A DNA stretch of 34,723 nucleotides from the NCBI GenBank assembly GCA_945890735.1, contig CAMDCZ010000020.1, positions 1-34,723 of the forward strand, written 5' to 3'. Origin of the DNA: Bordetella parapertussis. GTDB taxonomy: Bacteria; Pseudomonadota; Gammaproteobacteria; Burkholderiales; Burkholderiaceae_C. This document shows positions 32,875 through 34,723 of the stretch, piece after piece (position 1 is the stretch's first letter; each line of letters begins with the position of its first letter). Below the pieces are notes generated by a model. That model was not told the DNA's origin and did no database searches. It saw nothing but the letters and a program-made list of their open reading frames with translations. The position numbers were made by a program, and so were the translations under genes.

Positions 32875-34473
32875 TCAGCCCAACATCGGCCCTTGGTCCA
32901 GCGGCCAAGGGTTGACCCCGGCCGGTGGTGTTTCCCAGCGCAGTTGCGTGGGCGCGCCGTCGTTGTGCCAAGCGCCTTTGTGCATGCTGTCGTCCAAGCT
33001 GCGCACAAAGCCCATGTGGCCACCCAGGGCTTGGTAGTCGCTGAGCTTCATGCTGAACTCAATGGGCGCGACGATGGCGGGCGTGGGCACGGTGCCGAAA
33101 CTGTTGGCTGGCATGCGCAACACATCCACCATCAGCGTGATGCCGCCACCCGGCCAGACATAGGCTGGCGCACCGCCACAGGTGACATTGACGATGGATT
33201 GCTTGACGGCCCGCGTGAGTTGAATCGGGTTGTCTGTGACGCCTGAGCGCAAGCTGCCGCCAGCCCCGCCCAAAAACAACACCGACACCAAGGACGGCTC
33301 GCAGTTGTCGCCTATGCGGTTGACCACTTGCCTGACCTCGGTTGGCATGGGCGCAGGTTGTGGAACCAAGTGTTCATCCAGCACAAACCAAGCGGCTTGC
33401 TCGCCCGTGGTGGAGGTCATGAGCAAGCGCAAGCCCGGCCAAGCCTCGGCGGGGTTCCAAGCGCCCAAGATCGACAGGGGATTGTCGATTTGGGTGCCGC
33501 CCCAACCCGTGCCCGGTTCGGCCACTTGGAAATAGCGCCCAGGCGTGGACTTGCGGCCTTGGATCTGGATGCCGCTGGGTCTCATGTGCAGGCATCGCCC
33601 GGCTTGGTGTTCGGTGAGCACCCCGGTGATGTGGTCGTCGACCACCACCACCTCATCGCACAAGCCCAACCATTGGCGAGCGAACATGCCCACAGCGGCC
33701 GAGCCGCAACCCACCCGCATGCGCTGCTCGGTCACGCCGTTGACGATGGGTGGCTTGCCCGCTTGCAAAACCACGCTGGCGCCGTTGTCGATCTGCACTT
33801 CGGCCGCGCCATGGTTGCCCAAGGTGTGCATCAGGTTCAAGGCATTGCGCCCTTGTTTTTTGCTTGCGCCGGTCAGGTGGTGCACGCCACCCAGGCTGAG
33901 CATTTGCGAGCCGTATTCCGCGGTGGTGACGTGGCCGATCTCCTCGCCTTCGAAACGCACGGCGGCGCGTTCTTCGCCCAAGAAACGGTCGGTGTCGATC
34001 TTCACCTTCAGGCTGCAATAGCTGAAGATGCCTTCGGTGACCACGGTCACCATGTCGACACCTTTGGACTTGGCCGCGACGATGAAAGGCGCAGGTTTGT
34101 AATCCGGGTAGGTGGTGGAGGCGCCAATGCCTGTGACGAACACGCCACGTTCGGCCTGCTCGGCAGGTGCCCAGCTGTGCGGCAAGGTGTCTTGGTCAGC
34201 GCGTGCGCTCAGCGCTTGCGGTTCGTTGGTTTGGCGTGATTGGCTCAAGAACACCACCGGGTCCAGGCGTACCAAGACGCCGGCTTGGTTGGCATAGCGG
34301 TCACAGGCGCCGACCCGTCCTTCAGAGATGTGGCAGAGCACCGGGCAGGCATTGCACTCGACCTTGCCCTCGCGCACCGGTCCGTGCTTGGGTTCGACCC
34401 GCTGCAGGCCCAGCGGCAGGGCCGCCTCGCTGCTGGGCAGGCCGTCGCTGAGGGTGTGGCTGGGTGTGGTCAT
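32875..34473 (-). CDS. hnr: 6-hydroxynicotinate reductase
   Basis: The 532-residue protein resembles the iron-sulfur flavoprotein of nicotinate fermentation that reduces 6-hydroxynicotinate to 1,4,5,6-tetrahydro-6-oxonicotinate, in Eubacterium barkeri with ferredoxin. An N-terminal cysteine cluster ECNACPVLCHISEGRVGAC (Cys40, 43, 47, 57) looks like a [4Fe-4S] site. The rest is a glycine-rich unknown fold with GIGASTTYPDYKPAPF, GCGSAAVGMFA and PGGGITLMVDVLRMPANSFG. A short TGAS motif (Thr201) lies in HHLTGASKK. The ATG at 34473 was chosen over a TTG at 34503; neither has a strong ribosome site. Assignment is by recalled family resemblance, strongly supported by nicAB and ena beside it. Confidence 0.77.
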   Translation of the reverse strand: MTTPSHTLSDGLPSSEAALPLGLQRVEPKHGPVREGKVECNACPVLCHISEGRVGACDRYANQAGVLVRLDPVVFLSQSRQTNEPQALSARADQDTLPHSWAPAEQAERGVFVTGIGASTTYPDYKPAPFIVAAKSKGVDMVTVVTEGIFSYCSLKVKIDTDRFLGEERAAVRFEGEEIGHVTTAEYGSQMLSLGGVHHLTGASKKQGRNALNLMHTLGNHGAAEVQIDNGASVVLQAGKPPIVNGVTEQRMRVGCGSAAVGMFARQWLGLCDEVVVVDDHITGVLTEHQAGRCLHMRPSGIQIQGRKSTPGRYFQVAEPGTGWGGTQIDNPLSILGAWNPAEAWPGLRLLMTSTTGEQAAWFVLDEHLVPQPAPMPTEVRQVVNRIGDNCEPSLVSVLFLGGAGGSLRSGVTDNPIQLTRAVKQSIVNVTCGGAPAYVWPGGGITLMVDVLRMPANSFGTVPTPAIVAPIEFSMKLSDYQALGGHMGFVRSLDDSMHKGAWHNDGAPTQLRWETPPAGVNPWPLDQGPMLG

Positions 34474-34516
34474 GCGTCTGATCGGTTGGATGAAATCTGC
34501 CAAAAGCTTGACGCAT
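34472..34516. promoter_or_regulatory. Inverted repeat in the hnr-ena divergent region, possible operator
   Basis: ATGCGTC (34472-34478) and GACGCAT (34510-34516) are perfect 7-nt inverted arms 31 nt apart. A short palindrome GCATTATGC (34513-34521) and ATGCAT (34554-34559) lie nearby. One arm covers the hnr start codon. The 34474-34574 gap is the only sizeable non-coding stretch of the catabolic region, so promoters for hnr and ena must lie here, but I see no convincing -35/-10 pair. Confidence 0.25.
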
Positions 34517-34574
34517 TATGCTGTGGCCTGAGGCAAATCAGCCTTTCCAAAGCATGCATTCAGGAGAAACCCCC

Positions 34575-34723
34575 ATGGCCACCGCCCTTGTTGAAGAAGC
34601 CTCCGGCAAAGTTGTCATCCACAACATTGGTCTTTTGCTGTCAGGCGACATCGATCAGCCGATCTTGGATGCCGACACCATCGTCATCCACGACGGGCTG
34701 ATCACCGCCGTGGGGCGCTTCAA
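34575..34723 (+). CDS. ena: Enamidase (amidohydrolase family), N-terminal part only
   Basis: The first 49 residues are visible before the window ends. They read as the beta-sandwich start of an amidohydrolase and, from memory, align closely with E. barkeri enamidase in NIG-xx-SGDI-xx-P-x-L-x-ADTIV-xx-DGLI-x-A-x-G. Enamidase hydrolyses 1,4,5,6-tetrahydro-6-oxonicotinate to 2-formylglutarate and ammonia. AGGAG 8 nt before the ATG sets the start. It is divergent from hnr, the enzyme that makes its substrate. The metal-binding HxH motif lies beyond the window, so the call rests on the N terminus and context. Confidence 0.75.
   Translation, partial: MATALVEEASGKVVIHNIGLLLSGDIDQPILDADTIVIHDGLITAVGRF

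Noticed and set aside
1..34723. CRISPR arrays, tRNA or rRNA genes, insertion sequences, prophage
   Set aside because: No regularly spaced repeats, cloverleaf-like sequence, rRNA cores, transposase or integrase motifs were seen on reading both strands.

Overview
The window reads as a photosynthesis gene cluster (PGC) from a purple, bacteriochlorophyll-a-type betaproteobacterium. The high GC, the gene order and the style of the proteins suggest Burkholderiales, perhaps a Comamonadaceae relative of Limnohabitans, Rhodoferax or Rubrivivax. That placement is an inference; there is no rRNA here. The PGC is joined at its right end to a catabolic operon that appears to degrade nicotinamide/nicotinate.

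Layout of the PGC. A left-pointing tspO/crtK gene (cut only at its very end by the window edge) shares a divergent control region, with a perfect PpsR box, with a right-pointing bchH-bchI-bchD-bchO unit (Mg-chelatase plus BchO hydrolase). This meets head-on a left-pointing unit ppaA-ppsR-bchG-bchP (a B12-binding regulator, the redox/light repressor, bacteriochlorophyll synthase and geranylgeranyl reductase). From the ppaA/bchF divergent region, which has one perfect and one near-perfect PpsR box, a 13-gene run goes right: bchF-bchN-bchB-bchL-bchM-lhaA-puhA-puhB-puhC-acsF-puhE-crtI-crtB. Most junctions in it overlap by 4 nt or are a few bases apart. Together these genes make Mg-protoporphyrin, methylate it, close ring E with the O2-dependent cyclase, reduce ring D in a light-independent way, hydrate the 3-vinyl group, attach and reduce the phytyl tail, assemble the reaction-centre H subunit and start carotenoid synthesis. 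bchXYZ, bchC, puf and crtCDEF are not in the window and presumably lie to the left.

Layout of the right end. crtB ends 26 bp from the end of a convergent left-pointing operon read as hnr-UPF0280-PF06684(2)-PF06684(1)-pncA-nicA-nicB, with a divergent enamidase gene (ena) cut by the right edge. The recognisable enzymes suggest this route: nicotinamide, nicotinate (Tat-exported nicotinamidase), 6-hydroxynicotinate (NicAB, a molybdenum hydroxylase with a fused triheme cytochrome c), 1,4,5,6-tetrahydro-6-oxonicotinate (6-hydroxynicotinate reductase), then ring opening to 2-formylglutarate (enamidase). It therefore joins a respiratory-type first step to the reductive branch best known from the anaerobe Eubacterium barkeri. 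Three co-transcribed genes, an ApbE-like UPF0280 protein and two PF06684 paralogues, have no known role in that route. They are the best candidates here for undescribed biochemistry.

No tRNA, rRNA, CRISPR, insertion sequence or integrase was seen. Intergenic space is very small throughout; the longest gaps are about 110 to 180 bp and are described below.
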